A stretch of DNA of 64,000 bases from Agrobacterium rosae (GTDB lineage Bacteria; Pseudomonadota; Alphaproteobacteria; Rhizobiales; Rhizobiaceae), in NCBI RefSeq assembly GCF_002915175.1, contig NZ_NXEJ01000005.1, forward strand, positions 124,001 through 188,000. The letters are read 5' to 3'. Each line of letters begins with the position of its first letter. Position 1 is the stretch's first letter. Below are positions 18,014-29,131 of the stretch, piece by piece. The notes below the pieces were generated by a model. The model did no database searches, had not been told where the DNA came from, and was given only the letters and a program-made list of their open reading frames with translations. The position numbers and the translations under genes are program-made.

Positions 18014-18520
18014 TTACTTGACTATCAGCTTTGCAACCTGCCAGGCGGAGCGGGTATAATAGGTCTGGGTTTGAAGTTCCGGGGCGGTGTCGTAGGGATA
18101 GATCACGAATAACGGACCTTTTTCGCGAACTTCCATATAGCTCCCGTCCCGCTTCATGGCCAGTATGACATTGAACTTGTCAAAATCTGCCATGGGAAGG
18201 GTACTGACGTAGTCATTGAGCGCCACCGCAGTCACCGTGGTACCCTTTGCACCAACCAAATCCATCAGTTTTTTCAGCGAAACGCCTTCGAAGCGCGTCA
18301 CCCCGTCATACCATGGTGAATGCGTTTCCACCGTCACGATGCCAATCGCTTCCAGCATATCACGATCAAATTTCGCGGCACCATCGGCATTGGTGTTGGC
18401 TATATTGCCCGATATCGTCAGAATAGTTTTGCCCGTCGGCTGAGGCAGTGAGCCGGCTTGAGCAGAAGAAAACAAAGTGATCGCCAAAATGGCACTAAGA
18501 ACTAACCGCACGATACGCAT
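18014..18520 (-). CDS. Periplasmic protein with molybdopterin-oxidoreductase (SUOX-type) fold
   Basis: A small exported protein of 168 aa. A clear Sec signal peptide (LVLSAILAITLFSSAQA) is followed by a domain resembling the sulfite-oxidase molybdopterin-binding fold: ILTISGNIA, then FEGVSLKKLMDLVGAKG, AVALNDYVSTLPMADFDKF and GPLFVIYPYD. It has no cysteine, so the usual molybdenum ligand of sulfite oxidases is missing, and enzymatic activity is doubtful. It lies directly upstream of the GGDEF-EAL gene. A role as a periplasmic ligand-binding partner of that receptor is my inference. Confidence 0.7.
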   Translation of the reverse strand: MRIVRLVLSAILAITLFSSAQAGSLPQPTGKTILTISGNIANTNADGAAKFDRDMLEAIGIVTVETHSPWYDGVTRFEGVSLKKLMDLVGAKGTTVTAVALNDYVSTLPMADFDKFNVILAMKRDGSYMEVREKGPLFVIYPYDTAPELQTQTYYTRSAWQVAKLIVK

Positions 18521-18862
18521 CGTCTTGTCCCTCGATAGAACTTTTTGGTCAACCCGGAGCTCGTCTAAAATCTTATATCAGTATTTTATACAATACGCGT
18601 ATTTAGATTTTTTTATTGGATGTGCCTTGCCTGTCGCCGTCGCCACGTCGCGCCGTCTACAGGCTTTGACACTACAAAGCACACTAACGGTTATCCAATG
18701 TTTTAGATTGTGGTTAGCAAAATCGTAAAAAAATCTAAAAATGGTTTAGGAAAACAAAACACATGTTTACCGGGCGTGGCAATTGCCACACCCGGTGCTA
18801 TCTACGGTTAAATCCGATGGGCAAATCCGTGTCGACGTCTCACGGCAGAATCGGAAGCCGGA
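18521..18862. other. Intergenic region between katG and the molybdopterin-fold gene
   Basis: No gene seen. The stretch is AT-rich, with several runs of A or T. It carries the promoter of the leftward pair ending at 18520 and, at its right side, the katG terminator. Confidence 0.5.
18769..18796 (-). terminator. Terminator of katG
   Basis: A 14-base inverted repeat with one mismatch, ACCGGGCGTGGCAA / TTGCCACACCCGGT, about 66 bases after the katG stop. On the minus strand it is followed by a T-rich run (GTTTTGTTTTCC). Confidence 0.7.
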
Positions 18863-21082
<2,220 letters not shown>

Positions 21083-21228
21083 TTAAAAAAGCTGTTGCTG
21101 TCAAAATTGCAGGATTTCAGTTGACCTTGATCGCGGCAAACCACGACACGAAGTGAAATGTAACCTCGCCACAAGACCTTTTAACGACCCATTGCCATAA
21201 ATTTAAGTTGGATTTACTGATTGATGCG

Positions 21229-21243
21229 ATAAGCTTGGCTTAT
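21229..21243 (+). promoter_or_regulatory. Candidate OxyR site overlapping the oxyR start
   Basis: The perfect inverted repeat ATAAGC-TTG-GCTTAT contains the LysR-type T-N11-A core (T21230 to A21242). It overlaps the oxyR ATG by two bases, a placement suited to autorepression. The longer four-part OxyR pattern is not obvious, and the katG activation site was not located with confidence. Confidence 0.45.
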
Positions 21244-22183
21244 GAAGAACCTGACATTGAAGCAGCTCCGCTATTTCGAAGCGCTAGCGCGCCACAAACG
21301 TTTTCGGCTTGCGGCTGAGGCTTGCGCCATTTCCCAGCCAGCGCTTTCCATGCAGATCAAGGAACTGGAGCAGGAAGTTGGACACGATCTCTTCGAACGC
21401 GGCGCAAAAGAGGTCAAACTGACCGCGTTCGGTGAGACATTCGCCCTGCGTGTGCGTGAAATCCTGCGCGATGTGAACGAACTAGGGGAGTTGGCGCGCG
21501 CGTCGAAAAACTCGTTCTTGTCGCGCCTTCGGATCGGCGTCATTCCCACCATAGCGCCTTACCTGCTTCCCACCATCATCAATGATCTGAACAGAACGTT
21601 TGACGGTATCGAAATACAGATCCGTGAGACGCAGACCGCAAAACTGCTCGAAGAACTGAAACAGGGCGATCTCGACCTCGCCATCGTGGCCCTCCCGATA
21701 TCGGAACCATCCCTCATCGAATCGAAGCTTTTCGACGAGGAGTTCGTGCTGGTCAGGCGGCATCAGGATGGCGGCAAACCCGTGCCTGAACGCACGGCAC
21801 TGCCCAAAATGCGGTTGCTGCTCTTAGAAGAAGGCCATTGCTTCCGTGATCAGGCTCTGTCTTTTTGCAATGTCGGCTCATCACAGCCCAGAGAAGTCAT
21901 GGAAGGCAGTTCACTATCGACCTTGGTGCAGATGGTCAGCGCCGGCATCGGTGTCACGCTCATCCCGGAAATGGCGGTTCCCATGGAAACCCGCTCTGCC
22001 CATGTCTCGGTGTCGCATTTCGACGCCCCCGCCCCTGTCAGAACCATCGGCATGATCTGGCGCAGTTCGACACCGATCGGCAAACAACTCCTTCAAATTT
22101 CAGAGGTCATTCGCACATCGACGACGAATATGCGGGAAACGAATAACGCTCGCAAACCGTTGATCGAAGCGACAAGCCATTGA
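21242..22183 (+). CDS. oxyR: Hydrogen-peroxide sensor OxyR (LysR family)
   Basis: A LysR-type regulator of 313 aa. The N-terminal HTH is typical (LKQLRYFEALARHKRFRLAAEACAISQPALSMQIKELE). The two redox cysteines of OxyR are present in GHCFRDQALSFC, nine residues apart, as in the E. coli protein (Cys199 and Cys208). Peroxide would join them by a disulfide and turn on katG. The gene is divergent from katG, the classic arrangement, and is followed in the same direction by the TetR gene after 90 bases. No strong ribosome site is visible before ATG 21242. Confidence 0.94.
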   Translation: MKNLTLKQLRYFEALARHKRFRLAAEACAISQPALSMQIKELEQEVGHDLFERGAKEVKLTAFGETFALRVREILRDVNELGELARASKNSFLSRLRIGVIPTIAPYLLPTIINDLNRTFDGIEIQIRETQTAKLLEELKQGDLDLAIVALPISEPSLIESKLFDEEFVLVRRHQDGGKPVPERTALPKMRLLLLEEGHCFRDQALSFCNVGSSQPREVMEGSSLSTLVQMVSAGIGVTLIPEMAVPMETRSAHVSVSHFDAPAPVRTIGMIWRSSTPIGKQLLQISEVIRTSTTNMRETNNARKPLIEATSH

Positions 22184-22217
22184 TCTAAATACACAAAATA
22201 TCGTGATAGTTTCACAC

Positions 22218-22246
22218 TTGCTTTAAAACACGAACGTTCGTATTTA
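22218..22246 (+). promoter_or_regulatory. Promoter with TetR operator in its spacer
   Basis: A promoter-like TTGCTT (22218-22223), a 17-base spacer and TATTTA (22241-22246) lie 28 bases before the tetR start. The perfect 12-base palindrome ACGAACGTTCGT at 22230-22241 fills the spacer and touches the -10, with further AAA/TTT symmetry outside. This is where a TetR repressor would block RNA polymerase. Confidence 0.7.
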
Positions 22247-22273
22247 AAAATCCAGTTTCAGGACCCAATCATT

Positions 22274-22831
22274 ATGGCAAGAACACGTAAAATCAGCACG
22301 GATGACATTCTCGACGCCGCCGAAAGGGTTGTCCTGCGTGCTGGCGCGACCGGCTTTTCCATCGACGCCGTGGCGCAGGAAGCCGGCGTCAGCAAATCAC
22401 GTGTCGTCTACGATCACAAATCCAAGTCCGCTTTGCTCGAAGCCCTGATCGAAAGACGCCTTGCAGCAGAAGAAGAGCGCGTGCAGGACGCGATCAATGG
22501 CAGCAGTCATCTGCCGCACCCCGAATTGTTTGGTCGCATTGCGGTGGCCGAAAAGGTGCCTGACGATACCGACAAAGCGGTTTGCCTTGCCATCAGCGCG
22601 GCCATGTCGAGCGAAGAGAAAATCCACGACCGCATGAGCGACTGGACCCGCAAGGATCTTGCTGCCATGGAAAAAGGCAAACGACCGAAAGCAGCCATGA
22701 TCGCTTATCTGGCACTGACGGGCTTCTGCTGCACAGAATATTTCAATTTCCACCAATGGGAACCAGCAGAAAGGCTGGCAATTCTCGACGGTATTCGCGC
22801 TATTTACACGACCTTTCCCGACGAAACATGA
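22274..22831 (+). CDS. TetR-family repressor of the efflux operon
   Basis: A 185-residue regulator. The N-terminal HTH (ISTDDILDAAERVVLRAGATGFSIDAVAQEAGVSKSRVVYDHKSKSALLEALI) is TetR-type, with VVYDHKSKSALL in place of the more common LYYHFPSKEAL. The C-terminal ligand domain is short and helical. It lies 31 bases upstream of the membrane fusion protein gene in the same direction, and a perfect palindrome sits in the promoter before it. Repression of its own operon, relieved by a pump substrate, is the likely role. It resembles AcrR or AmeR functionally, but I cannot assign either name. Confidence 0.88.
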   Translation: MARTRKISTDDILDAAERVVLRAGATGFSIDAVAQEAGVSKSRVVYDHKSKSALLEALIERRLAAEEERVQDAINGSSHLPHPELFGRIAVAEKVPDDTDKAVCLAISAAMSSEEKIHDRMSDWTRKDLAAMEKGKRPKAAMIAYLALTGFCCTEYFNFHQWEPAERLAILDGIRAIYTTFPDET

Positions 22832-22862
22832 CGATCACCCGAGGGTGATATGATGAGGACAT

Positions 22863-24044
22863 ATGATGCACAGCAGAACCACGCTGCCGCGACTGCTAAC
22901 CTTGATGACTGCCGCGTTCGTACTGGCGGCACCGACGATTGTTCACGCGCAGGAAGGCATGCAGATGCCACCGCCTGCGGTCGGCGTGCTGGAACTGACG
23001 GCAAAATCAGTGCCTGTGGTCAACGAGCTTCCAGGCCGTATCGCCGCAACACGCACTGCCGAGGTTCGTGCGCGCGTTTCCGGCATATTGTTGGAACGCG
23101 TGTTCGAGCAGGGAACGCTGGTCCAGAAGGACGATGTCCTCTACCGCATCGATCCACGGCTGTTCAAAGTCCGCGTCGCCAGCGCGGAGGCCTCCTTGCA
23201 GCGCGCCCAGGCAACGCAAAGCAATGCGCGCCAGCAACTGGAACGCCAGAAAAACCTGCGTGAACGCAACGTGTCAACAGGCATCGATTACGATACGGCA
23301 GCGGTCAATCTCGCCCAGGCGGATGCCGATGTTGCGCTTCAGCAGGCTGCGTTGGATGAAGCGCGCATCAACCTCGATTACACAGAAGTCCGCGCCCCCA
23401 TCAGCGGCATCATTGGCGGCGCGCTCGTTACCGAAGGCGCGTTGGTCACGGCAGATGGCACACAGAACCTCGCTTTGATCCAGCAGATCGACCCCAGCTA
23501 CGCGGACTTCACCCAATCCGCGCAGGATATGATGTCGTTGAGACGCGCTGTCGATGACGGGAAACTGGCAAGCCCGGCTCCCGGCCAGGCCAGCGTCCGA
23601 CTGGTTTTCGATGATGGCTCCGTCTATCCGGATGCCGGTCGTCTGCTGTTTGCCAGCGCCAGCGTGGATTCAACCACGGGTCAGGTCACGTTGCGGGCGG
23701 AGTTCCCCAATGCCCGCCGCGATTTGCTACCCGGCATGTATGTGCGGGTCAGAATCGAGCAGGCGGTTCGTGAAAACGCTGTCACCGTTCCCCAACGTTC
23801 GATCATCCGCAATGCGGACGGCAAACCGTTAGTCTATGTCGTAAACGGCGATACAGCCGAGGCACGCCCTATCGAACTCGGTCAGGCGCTTGAAACCGAA
23901 TGGGTCGTCGAAAAGGGTTTGACCGCCGGCGACAAAGTCGTGGTCGATGGTGCCCAGAAGGTCCAGCCCGGTGGCAAGATAAAGCCGGAACCATGGCAGC
24001 CGGAAAAAACAGCCGAGACACCGGCGCAAGCACCCAAGCAGTAA
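22863..24044 (+). CDS. RND efflux membrane fusion protein (AcrA/MexA-like)
   Basis: The periplasmic adaptor of a tripartite drug pump, 393 aa. A Sec signal peptide (LLTLMTAAFVLAAPTIVHA) is followed by the lipoyl half domain (ELPGRIAATRTAEVRARVSG), a coiled-coil hairpin (residues about 100-160), LDYTEVRAPISGIIG, and a beta barrel with RRDLLPGMYVRVRIEQ. No lipobox cysteine is seen. Tandem ATGs at 22863 and 22866 share a GAGGA site. The RND pump gene follows after nine bases. Confidence 0.92.
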   Translation: MMHSRTTLPRLLTLMTAAFVLAAPTIVHAQEGMQMPPPAVGVLELTAKSVPVVNELPGRIAATRTAEVRARVSGILLERVFEQGTLVQKDDVLYRIDPRLFKVRVASAEASLQRAQATQSNARQQLERQKNLRERNVSTGIDYDTAAVNLAQADADVALQQAALDEARINLDYTEVRAPISGIIGGALVTEGALVTADGTQNLALIQQIDPSYADFTQSAQDMMSLRRAVDDGKLASPAPGQASVRLVFDDGSVYPDAGRLLFASASVDSTTGQVTLRAEFPNARRDLLPGMYVRVRIEQAVRENAVTVPQRSIIRNADGKPLVYVVNGDTAEARPIELGQALETEWVVEKGLTAGDKVVVDGAQKVQPGGKIKPEPWQPEKTAETPAQAPKQ

Positions 24045-24053
24045 GGTCCTTTC

Positions 24054-27000
24054 ATGGCACAGCTCTTCATAAGACGGCCGATCCTCGCCTGGGTCTTTGC
24101 GCTGTTTATTTCCATTGCGGGCATCATCGCCCTGCCGTTTCTGCCGATTGCGCAATATCCCAAGGTCGCGCCGCCGCAGCTGACGATTTCCACCACCTAT
24201 CCCGGCGCTTCGCCGCAGGATATCTACCAGGGCGTCACCCGGCTCATCGAAGATGAGTTGAACGGCGTCGAAGGGCTGATGTATTTCGAGTCCACCTCCG
24301 ATACGTCGGGTCAGGTCTCCATCAACGCCACATTCGAGGCTGGCACCAATATCAACCAGGCCTCGGTCGATGTGCAGAACGCCATTCGCCGTGTCGAGGC
24401 ACGTCTGCCTTCTGCCGTTGCGGCACAGGGTGTGACGGTGGAAGAAGCCGCCTCAGGCTTCCTCATGTTCATCACGCTGACCTCGACGGATGGCACCATG
24501 GATGAGGTGGCACTGGGGGACTATCTCAACCGCAACGTCCTTGGTGAACTGCGCCGCATCGAAGGTGTCGGTCGCGCCCAGCTGTTCTCATCACAACGTG
24601 CCATGCGCGTGTGGATCGATGCCGACAAGCTGGTTGGCCTCAACCTCACGGCTGGTGATATCAACAGCGCAATCACCGCGCAAAATGCGCAGGTTGCCGC
24701 GGGCCAGATCGGTGCTGCACCCAACCCCGTCAGTCAGGATTTGACTGCCACCGTCCTCGTCAAGGGACAACTGACCGACCCTGCGGAATTCGGCAATATC
24801 GTGCTGCGCGCCAACCCGGATGGCAGCAGCGTGCGACTGAAAGACGTCGCCCGCATCGAGCTTGGCGCGGAGACCTACAACTTCTCCAGCCGCCTGAACG
24901 GACAGGCCAGTGCGGCCGTCGGCATTCAGCTTTCCTCCACCGGCAACGCTGTTGCGACCTCGAAAGCGGTCTCGGCAAAACTGGAGGAACTGTCGCGCTT
25001 CTTCCCAAGCGGCGTCGCCTATGCCGTTCCCTATGACACCAGCCCCTTCGTTTCGGCATCAATCGAAAAAGTGTTGCACACGCTGGTCGAGGCCATCGTT
25101 CTCGTCTTCATCGTGATGTTCGTGTTCCTGCAGAATTTCCGCTACACGGTCATTCCCACGCTGGTCGTGCCGGTGGCGCTGCTGGGCACGTGCGCGGTTA
25201 TGTATGCCACCGGGTTTTCCATCAACGTTCTGACCATGTTCGCCATGGTTCTCGCCATCGGTATTCTGGTGGATGATGCCATCGTCGTCGTTGAGAACGT
25301 CGAGCGCATCATGGCCGAAGAAGGCTTGTCGCCGAAGGCAGCAACGCAAAAAGCCATGAAGCAGATCACCGGCGCCATTCTCGGCATCACGCTGGTTCTG
25401 GCCTGCGTGTTCATACCCATGGCCTTCTTCCCCGGATCGACCGGCATCATCTATCGTCAGTTCAGCTTGACGATGGTCGTGTCCATTCTGTTCTCCGCCT
25501 TCCTCGCATTGTCTTTGACACCGGCTCTTTGCGCCACGTTCCTCAAGCCCATCAAGCAGGGCCACCAGGAAAAGCGCGGTTTGGGCGGCTGGTTCAACAG
25601 GAAGTTCGATGGCCTGACAAACGGCTACACCAAGGCGGCAACGGGCGGTGCCCGTCGTGCGGGGCGAATGATGGTCATCTACCTCGCGCTGGTCGCCGGT
25701 CTCGGCTATCTCTTCGTCAGCCTTCCCAGCGCCTTCGTGCCGGATGAGGATCAGGGCTTCCTGATCGTCGACATTCAGGGCCCGCCGGAAGCCAGTGCAA
25801 ACCGCACCGTGGCGTCCATCGAGCAGATCGAAAAAATCTTCAAGGACGAACCTTCGGTCAAGGATGTCGTTGCCATTCAGGGCTTCAGCTTCTCCGGCAA
25901 CGGTGCCAATGCAGCGCTGGCCTTCATCACGCTCAAGGACTGGAGCGAACGTGGGGCCGATAATTCGGCGCAGGACATCGCCAACCGCGCCAACATGAAG
26001 CTGTTTGGCCTGAAAGACGCGACGACATTTGCTCTTTCACCACCGCCCATCGAAGGCTTCGGTACATCCGGCGGCTTCTCCTTCCGCTTGCAAGACCGCA
26101 ATGGCATCGGCCAGGCCGCTCTTTCGGCTGCGGCTGGCGAGTTGATGCAGAAAGCAGGCAAAAGCCCGGTTCTGGCCGGAATGCGCATCGAAGGCCTGCC
26201 GGATGCCGCGCAGATCATGCTGGTGATCGACCGCGAGAAAGCCAACACGTTCGGCGTTACCTTCGCCGATATCAACAACACCATTACCGCCAATCTCGGA
26301 TCGTCCTACATTAACGACTTCCCGAACGCCGGACGCATGCAGCGCGTCGTCGTTCAGGCGCAGGACCGTGACCGTCTTCAGGTCGAGGATCTGTTGAAGC
26401 TGAACGTACGTAATGCCAGCGGCGGCATGGTGCCTCTCAGCTCATTTGCCATCGCGCAATGGCAGAAAGGTTCTCCGCAGGTCGTCGGCTACAATGGGTA
26501 TCCGACCATCCGTATTTCGGGTGCGCCTGCGCCGGGAAACTCGACGGGTGCGGCTATTACCGAGATGGAACGCCTCGCCTCAGAACTTCCGGCCGGCATC
26601 GGCTACGAGTGGACTGGTCAGGCTCTGGAAGAGATCAAGTCCGGCTCGCAGGCACCGTTCCTGTTCAGCCTCAGCATTCTTTTCGTGTTCCTGCTGCTGG
26701 CAGGTCTCTATGAAAGCTGGTCCATCCCGCTTGCGGTGATGCTGGTCGTACCCCTTGGTGTCATCGGCTCCGTGCTGGCGGTCCTTCTTCGGGATATGCC
26801 CAACGACATCTACTTCAAGGTGGGCCTGATCGCGATCATCGGTCTCTCAGCGAAAAACGCGATCCTTATCGTGGAGTTTGCCAAGGACTATTATGCGGAA
26901 GGAAAAACCCTGTTGGAATCCGCAGTCCTGGCTGCAAAGGTACGTTTCCGGCCGATCATCATGACCTCGCTGGCCTTCACGCTTGGCGTGGTGCCGCTGG

Positions 27001-27191
27001 CCATTGCCACGGGTCCAAGTGCTGCCAGCCAGAACGCCATCGGTACCGGCGTTCTCGGCGGCATGATCTCAGCAACGATCCTTGCGGTCTTCTTCGTCCC
27101 GGCATTCTTCGTCTTCGTTCTGAAATTGATGCGCACGAAACGGCCGGAGGTGGAGACGCCGCAGGAAGAGCCTGCAACGGTCCAGCACTGA
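24054..27191 (+). CDS. RND multidrug efflux permease (AcrB/MexB-like, HAE1)
   Basis: The proton-driven inner-membrane pump, 1045 aa, the usual length. It starts with MAQLFIRRPILAWVFALFIS and repeats the six-plus-six helix layout with two large periplasmic loops. The proton-relay Asp pair is present in GILVDDAIVVVENVERIM, and GLSAKNAILIVEFAKD in the second half carries the conserved Lys. The three-gene operon tetR-mfp-rnd lacks an outer-membrane channel gene, so a shared TolC or another OMF elsewhere must be used. Substrates cannot be inferred from sequence. A terminator follows directly. Confidence 0.95.
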   Translation: MAQLFIRRPILAWVFALFISIAGIIALPFLPIAQYPKVAPPQLTISTTYPGASPQDIYQGVTRLIEDELNGVEGLMYFESTSDTSGQVSINATFEAGTNINQASVDVQNAIRRVEARLPSAVAAQGVTVEEAASGFLMFITLTSTDGTMDEVALGDYLNRNVLGELRRIEGVGRAQLFSSQRAMRVWIDADKLVGLNLTAGDINSAITAQNAQVAAGQIGAAPNPVSQDLTATVLVKGQLTDPAEFGNIVLRANPDGSSVRLKDVARIELGAETYNFSSRLNGQASAAVGIQLSSTGNAVATSKAVSAKLEELSRFFPSGVAYAVPYDTSPFVSASIEKVLHTLVEAIVLVFIVMFVFLQNFRYTVIPTLVVPVALLGTCAVMYATGFSINVLTMFAMVLAIGILVDDAIVVVENVERIMAEEGLSPKAATQKAMKQITGAILGITLVLACVFIPMAFFPGSTGIIYRQFSLTMVVSILFSAFLALSLTPALCATFLKPIKQGHQEKRGLGGWFNRKFDGLTNGYTKAATGGARRAGRMMVIYLALVAGLGYLFVSLPSAFVPDEDQGFLIVDIQGPPEASANRTVASIEQIEKIFKDEPSVKDVVAIQGFSFSGNGANAALAFITLKDWSERGADNSAQDIANRANMKLFGLKDATTFALSPPPIEGFGTSGGFSFRLQDRNGIGQAALSAAAGELMQKAGKSPVLAGMRIEGLPDAAQIMLVIDREKANTFGVTFADINNTITANLGSSYINDFPNAGRMQRVVVQAQDRDRLQVEDLLKLNVRNASGGMVPLSSFAIAQWQKGSPQVVGYNGYPTIRISGAPAPGNSTGAAITEMERLASELPAGIGYEWTGQALEEIKSGSQAPFLFSLSILFVFLLLAGLYESWSIPLAVMLVVPLGVIGSVLAVLLRDMPNDIYFKVGLIAIIGLSAKNAILIVEFAKDYYAEGKTLLESAVLAAKVRFRPIIMTSLAFTLGVVPLAIATGPSAASQNAIGTGVLGGMISATILAVFFVPAFFVFVLKLMRTKRPEVETPQEEPATVQH

Positions 27192-27200
27192 TTGAAACGA

Positions 27201-27231
27201 AAACGCCGCAGATAGTATCTGCGGCGTTTTT
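27201..27231 (+). terminator. Terminator of the efflux operon
   Basis: A GC-rich stem, AAACGCCGCAGATA / TATCTGCGGCGTTT, ends in a T-run ten bases after the pump gene stop. Confidence 0.9.
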
Positions 27232-27320
27232 ATATGGGAGACCGCTCGCCGATAATTTAGTGGTCCTCGAATGCTCTCGCGGTATGCCCGGGTAAGGATT
27301 GTTGAGACCCCGCATGTTCG

Positions 27321-27439
27321 CCCTCATTCCTGTGCTTGTCACAGGAATCCAGTCGCCGCGCGTCTGCGCGGCGGAATGACTCTTTTCAGCCCAAAGACTT
27401 GGTCTGGCTGGATTCCTGTGACGAGCACAGGAATGAGGG
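27321..27439. repeat. Intergenic palindromic repeat with 32-base arms
   Basis: The arms at 27321-27352 and 27408-27439 are inverted copies with one mismatch. Each arm is itself near-palindromic (TTCCTGTG..CACAGGAA). The 55-base spacer carries a third hairpin, GCCGCGC-GTCT-GCGCGGC (27355-27372). No coding frame of merit lies inside. This looks like a dispersed noncoding element of Rhizobiaceae; I recall similar sequences in these genomes but cannot count copies here. Confidence 0.8.
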
Positions 27440-27476
27440 AAGGTAGCGCCAACGACCGCACGTCAGCTTTCGAAAA

Positions 27477-27797
27477 TCAGCAGTCCCGACCGTTGGCATA
27501 ACCATCAACGATACAAACCGAACCCGGCATGGGCTGGGTAACACTGCGGCGGATGCTGTAGGATTTCTTGGCCGGTTCGACACGATTGATCGAGCCGGTG
27601 CTGATCATGTCGAAACTGTCGGGCGTCTGGGCGAAGCGGGCGGGAGGCGTCTTGCCTGCCAGCATGGGGGTGACGATCAGCGACAGCGCAATCGCCACCA
27701 TACCAAAGAGCAGAGCGACATTCACAACGCCAATTTTGCGCGATTTTTCAGAATAGGACCGGCGTCCCTCCACTGTCTTCCAAAAATCCTCGTTCAT
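27477..27797 (-). CDS. Small membrane protein, unknown function
   Basis: A 106-residue protein with a charged N-terminus, one membrane helix (VVNVALLFGMVAIALSLIVTPML) and a short C-terminal region that is probably periplasmic, with two cysteines (SVCIVDGYANGRDC) at the very end. A GCGAGG ribosome site precedes ATG 27797. I recognise no domain. It stands alone between the foldback repeat and the mutT operon. The gene-like start and the membrane topology argue that it is real. Confidence 0.65.
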   Translation of the reverse strand: MNEDFWKTVEGRRSYSEKSRKIGVVNVALLFGMVAIALSLIVTPMLAGKTPPARFAQTPDSFDMISTGSINRVEPAKKSYSIRRSVTQPMPGSVCIVDGYANGRDC

Positions 27798-27929
27798 ACC
27801 AAGGCCTCGCTACGCGCCATTTACCAATTGTTCAGTCTTTTAATTTGCCAGAGGGTGATAAACGATTGGTTAATAGCGCCCCGTTTTGAGACGATGCAGG
27901 CCCTTGGAAGCCTTTATTCACGGTATTGT

Positions 27930-28343
27930 TTACAGCAGGTCCTGAAGATAGGGGATCAGCGGCTCATCGGCCGGCGGCATGGGGTAGTCTCGCAAAGCCT
28001 GCGGCTTCACCCATTTGATCGCCTGCCCCTCGGCCCCGCGCGGGATACCTTCGTAACGACGGCAGACGTAAAGCGGCATCAGAAGGTGAAATGTCTCATA
28101 GGTGTGGCTGGCAAAAGTCAGCGGAGCGAGACAGGCGATCTTGGTCTTGATGCCAAGCTCTTCTTCTAGCTCCCGAACCAGAGTTTCCTCCGGCGTTTCG
28201 CCGCTTTCGACCTTACCGCCCGGAAACTCCCACAAACCGGCCAGCGATTTGCCTTCTGGCCGTTGCGCCAGCAGAATTCTGCCATCGCTATCGATGAGTG
28301 CGCAGGCCGCGACGAGAAGGATGTTTCGCCCAGCGTCAGCCAT
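27930..28343 (-). CDS. mutT: Nudix hydrolase, MutT-type 8-oxo-dGTP diphosphatase
   Basis: It would hydrolyse oxidised dGTP before it enters DNA. The full Nudix box is visible, starting [20 protein letters not shown] and ending ELGI, matching GX5EX7REUXEEXGU. The length is 137 aa from ATG 28343. That ATG overlaps the stop of the upstream GNAT gene (TGATG), so coupling is expected; a frame open to 28364 would extend into that gene. It is the last gene of argJ-GNAT-mutT. A broader Nudix specificity cannot be excluded. Confidence 0.88.
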   Translation of the reverse strand: MADAGRNILLVAACALIDSDGRILLAQRPEGKSLAGLWEFPGGKVESGETPEETLVRELEEELGIKTKIACLAPLTFASHTYETFHLLMPLYVCRRYEGIPRGAEGQAIKWVKPQALRDYPMPPADEPLIPYLQDLL

Positions 28344-29128
28344 CACTCCGCGTCCTTGCGCCAATAGCGATAGGTATAGGCTGTGGAAAAGCCGAATTTC
28401 TCATAAAGGCCAATGGCCGGCCGATTGGTGGATACCACCTGAAGCCACGCGGTTTTCGCGCCGCTGATCCGCGACCAGCGAAGCGCCGACGTCAGAATTT
28501 CCGTTGCCGTCCCTTTTCGCCGGATCGACGGATCCACATCCAGCGACAAGATGCCGGCAAGGTCGTTATCCTGCACGCAAATGACGGTCGCCAGCGGTTC
28601 GCCTTCGACCTCTTCCTTGATGAACAGCCCAAGCGTCGGCTTGATGGAGCTGACAATCTCGGCAATGGGGGACCGCAAAGCCGGGTCTTCGCTGCTGATC
28701 TTAAGGCTGGCTTCGACAAAGCGCCCGATATCGTGGGTTGGAAGATGCGCCATGGTTTCCGGGAGCTCGGCATCGACAAGGTCTGCGGTCATGACGTCTA
28801 CGTCTTCGAACACGCTCCAGCCATCCGCCAGCAGGTGCTCGCGCAGTTGCGGTGGCATCAGCGTCGTTTCACGCACGATCAGCGGACGCCCGAAATCTTC
28901 GAAGCGTTTGCGCGCCTTTTCCAGACGAAGACTGCAATTGCCGTAATCAGATGGATCGAGCGGTACCACGCAATTGATACGCTTGGACGGATGCGACCCC
29001 GTCAGCCTTATCTGCCAGCTGCCGTCATAGATCACGGACGATGCTGGCCATGCGCGGAAGCTGACGGCTTCGAGACGCCGGACGAGCGGAAGATTGACGG
29101 ACGCGTTCTGGATATCGTTAGGCCCCAC
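28343..29128 (-). CDS. GNAT-family N-acetyltransferase
   Basis: A 261-residue protein. The C-terminal 120 residues show the GNAT core: [31 protein letters not shown], where RRKGTA is the acetyl-CoA pyrophosphate loop, then [21 protein letters not shown]. The N-terminal half is less conserved. The start is GTG 29128 with GGAG upstream, three bases after the argJ stop. Its position between argJ and mutT is suggestive of an operon but not of a defined substrate. Confidence 0.82.
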   Translation of the reverse strand: MGPNDIQNASVNLPLVRRLEAVSFRAWPASSVIYDGSWQIRLTGSHPSKRINCVVPLDPSDYGNCSLRLEKARKRFEDFGRPLIVRETTLMPPQLREHLLADGWSVFEDVDVMTADLVDAELPETMAHLPTHDIGRFVEASLKISSEDPALRSPIAEIVSSIKPTLGLFIKEEVEGEPLATVICVQDNDLAGILSLDVDPSIRRKGTATEILTSALRWSRISGAKTAWLQVVSTNRPAIGLYEKFGFSTAYTYRYWRKDAE

Positions 29129-29131
29129 CGG

